A DNA stretch of 64,000 nucleotides from Gluconacetobacter diazotrophicus PA1 5. Lineage in GTDB: Bacteria; Pseudomonadota; Alphaproteobacteria; Acetobacterales; Acetobacteraceae. Of the stretch, positions 62,688 through 64,000 are shown piece after piece (positions within the stretch are counted from its first letter, which is position 1; each line of letters starts with the position of its first letter). The notes beneath the pieces are model-generated. The model saw nothing but the letters and a program-made list of their open reading frames with translations, ran no database searches and had not been told where the DNA came from. A program made the position numbers and the translations under genes. The DNA lies in contig NC_011365.1 in assembly GCF_000021325.1 (NCBI RefSeq), forward strand, positions 3,438,001 to 3,502,000, written 5' to 3'.

Positions 62688-63389
62688 TCAATCGGCGGTT
62701 GTGTCGAGCGTGGCATAGAGCGCCGCGCGTTCGGCCGGTTCGCGCACCGGCGGCTGCCCGGCGCGGACGGGGTCGGTCAGGCTGTAGGCCCGTCGGGTCG
62801 CCGGTCGTGCGGCGATCCGGGCATGCCATTGCGCCAGGTTGGGGAAGGCGGCCATGTCCTGTCCCTGGTTTTCGGGGATGATCCAGGGGTGGCAGGCCAT
62901 GTCGGCGATGCTGTATCCGCCGCCCGCGATGAAGTCCCGGCCCGCCAGGTGGCGGTCCAGCACGCCGTACAGGCGCTCGGTTTCCTGGGTATAGCGCGTG
63001 GTTGCATAGGGCAGGCGTTCGGGGGCGTAGAGGCGGAAATGATGGTTCTGCCCGGCCATGGGGCCCAGGCCGCCCATCTGCCAGAACAGCCATGTCATGA
63101 CCTCGGTTTCCTCCCGCAGCGTGGCGGGCAGGAAACGGCCTGTCTTGCGGGCCAGGTAATAGAGGATCGCCCCGGATTCGAAGAGCGGGATCGGCGGCCC
63201 GCCCACGACCGGGTCCTGATCGACGATGGCGGGGATGCGGTTGTTCGGCGCGATCTTCAGGAAGTCGGGGGCGAATTGTTCGCCCTTGCCGATATTGATC
63301 GGGATCAGGCGATAGGGCAGCCCGGTTTCTTCCAGGAACAGCGTGATCTTGTGGCCGTTCGGCGTCGTCCAGTAATACAGGTCGATCAT
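62688..63389 (-). CDS. Glutathione S-transferase, Nu-class/YghU-YfcG-like
   Basis: This 233-residue GST is similar to the disulfide-bond oxidoreductases YfcG/YghU. The N-domain reads MIDLYYWTTPNGHKITLFLEE, with the Thr/Asn-Gly active-site region typical of that class, then NNRIPAIVD and an intact glutathione-binding ESGAILYYLA. The C-domain has FIAGGGYSIADMACHPWI. The ATG at 63389 has GGGAGG just upstream. It precedes the UdgX gene by 11 nt, so the two may form a stress-response pair. Unlike the GST-fold protein near 15.5 kb, this one keeps its glutathione site. Confidence 0.92.
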   Translation of the reverse strand: MIDLYYWTTPNGHKITLFLEETGLPYRLIPINIGKGEQFAPDFLKIAPNNRIPAIVDQDPVVGGPPIPLFESGAILYYLARKTGRFLPATLREETEVMTWLFWQMGGLGPMAGQNHHFRLYAPERLPYATTRYTQETERLYGVLDRHLAGRDFIAGGGYSIADMACHPWIIPENQGQDMAAFPNLAQWHARIAARPATRRAYSLTDPVRAGQPPVREPAERAALYATLDTTAD

Positions 63390-63475
63390 GGTGCCTCCCG
63401 ATCGCCGGCCGATGGGACGGCCGGCAGGGTGATCATACCGCACGCAACGCGGGGTCGCGCCAAAAGGTCGGATAC

Positions 63476-64000
63476 TTATCGCGGCTGTGCCGAAAGCAGG
63501 CCCTCCACTTCCTCGCGGGTCGGGGCGGCGTCCGCCGCGCCCTTGCGCGTGGTGGCCAGCGCGCCGCAGGCGGCGGCGAAGCGCGTGGCCCGGGCCAGGT
63601 CCAGGCCCTGCGACAACGCTACGGCCAGCCCGCCATTGAAACAATCGCCCGCCGCCACGCTGTCGATGGCGGTGACGTGGAAAGGGGGAATGAATCCGTG
63701 GCCCGACTCGTCGGAATACAGCACGCCCCGCGCGCCCAGCTTGATGATGGCCCGGCGCAGCCCCTTTTGGTGCAGCCGGCCCGCGGCCTGGCGCGCGCTG
63801 TCGGGGTCGTGGGGGCGCAGTCCGGTCAGGCGTTCGGTCTCGGTTTCGTTGGGGGTCATCAGCGTGGCCAGACGGAACAATTCGTCGGGCAGGCCGGCAT
63901 CGGGGACCGGGGCGGGGTCCAGGATCAGGGTCGCGCCGGCGGCGTCGACCCGGCGGGCGGCGGCCAGGATGGTGTCCATCGGGATCTCGCACTGCATCAG
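63476..64000 (-). CDS. PfkB/ribokinase-family sugar kinase (5' part beyond window)
   Basis: These are the C-terminal ~174 residues of a ribokinase-like kinase. Visible elements are QCEIP-M-DTIL, ATLILDPAPVP, LMTPNETETERLTG (the conserved N-E-x-E), AIIKLGARGVLY, and the catalytic signature DSVAAGDCFNGGLAVAL, with the AxGD base and anion hole. It transfers phosphate from ATP to a sugar, most likely ribose. The N-terminus continues past the right edge. A 86-nt gap separates it from the GST gene. Confidence 0.9.
   Translation of the reverse strand: MMQCEIPMDTILAAARRVDAAGATLILDPAPVPDAGLPDELFRLATLMTPNETETERLTGLRPHDPDSARQAAGRLHQKGLRRAIIKLGARGVLYSDESGHGFIPPFHVTAIDSVAAGDCFNGGLAVALSQGLDLARATRFAAACGALATTRKGAADAAPTREEVEGLLSAQPR

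Overview
This is a 64 kb, high-GC chromosomal window from an alphaproteobacterium. The long division/cell-wall cluster, GapR, the NDUFS4-like complex I protein and the acetic-acid-bacterium style of the proteins point to Acetobacteraceae (Gluconacetobacter/Komagataeibacter-like). The family is likely; the genus is a guess. Two genes run off the edges: an MFS polyol-type permease at the left and a PfkB/ribokinase-family kinase at the right. RNA genes are tRNA-Arg(TCT), tRNA-Pro(TGG), tRNA-Asn(GTT), tRNA-Ser(CGA) and RNase P RNA.

Left third (1-18.2 kb), accessory and metabolic. A csaA-gpt-murQ operon, an MFS exporter, a GT87-type membrane glycosyltransferase and an orphan Tat-exported binding protein lead into the most interesting locus (8.4-16.2 kb). 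There a nucleoside-type (BMP family) ABC importer and a nicotinamidase share a strand with an oxygenase catalytic subunit that has lost its Rieske domain. Divergently transcribed are a free-standing Rieske protein and a GST-fold protein with a degenerate glutathione site. These parts match the unusual architecture of the caffeine N7-demethylase NdmC/NdmD/NdmE, but with the Rieske domain on its own polypeptide. An Rrf2-cupin-SDR module with a different base composition follows (16.3-18.2 kb).

Middle (18.3-46.8 kb), core. A CNNM/CorC-type membrane protein is followed by ligA, recN, bamD and lpxC, separated by three full copies and one partial copy of a ~160 bp intergenic element whose outer arms differ between copies yet stay self-complementary within each. 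Then comes the dcw cluster, mraZ-rsmH-ftsL-ftsI-murE-murF-mraY-murD-ftsW-murG-murC-murB-ddl-ftsQ-ftsA-ftsZ, all on the minus strand. Most junctions overlap by 1-4 nt, and a strong terminator follows ftsZ. Three ATGGGA boxes at 10 bp spacing lie upstream of mraZ, as expected for MraZ autoregulation. rnpB lies just upstream of them.

Right third (46.8-64 kb), mixed. It holds an HSL-family esterase, a zwf/hypothetical/bc1-Rieske gene group with no adjacent cytochrome b or c1 genes, gapR, proB-obgE, rpmA-rplU with a terminator, a tRNA-Ser followed by an N-terminally truncated aldo/keto reductase, a MASE1-GGDEF cyclase, guanine deaminase, an FUSC-family transporter, a DUF4130-UdgX fusion, a Nu-type GST and the partial kinase. 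Guanine deaminase is a possible metabolic link to the putative purine N-demethylation locus, but it lies more than 40 kb away.
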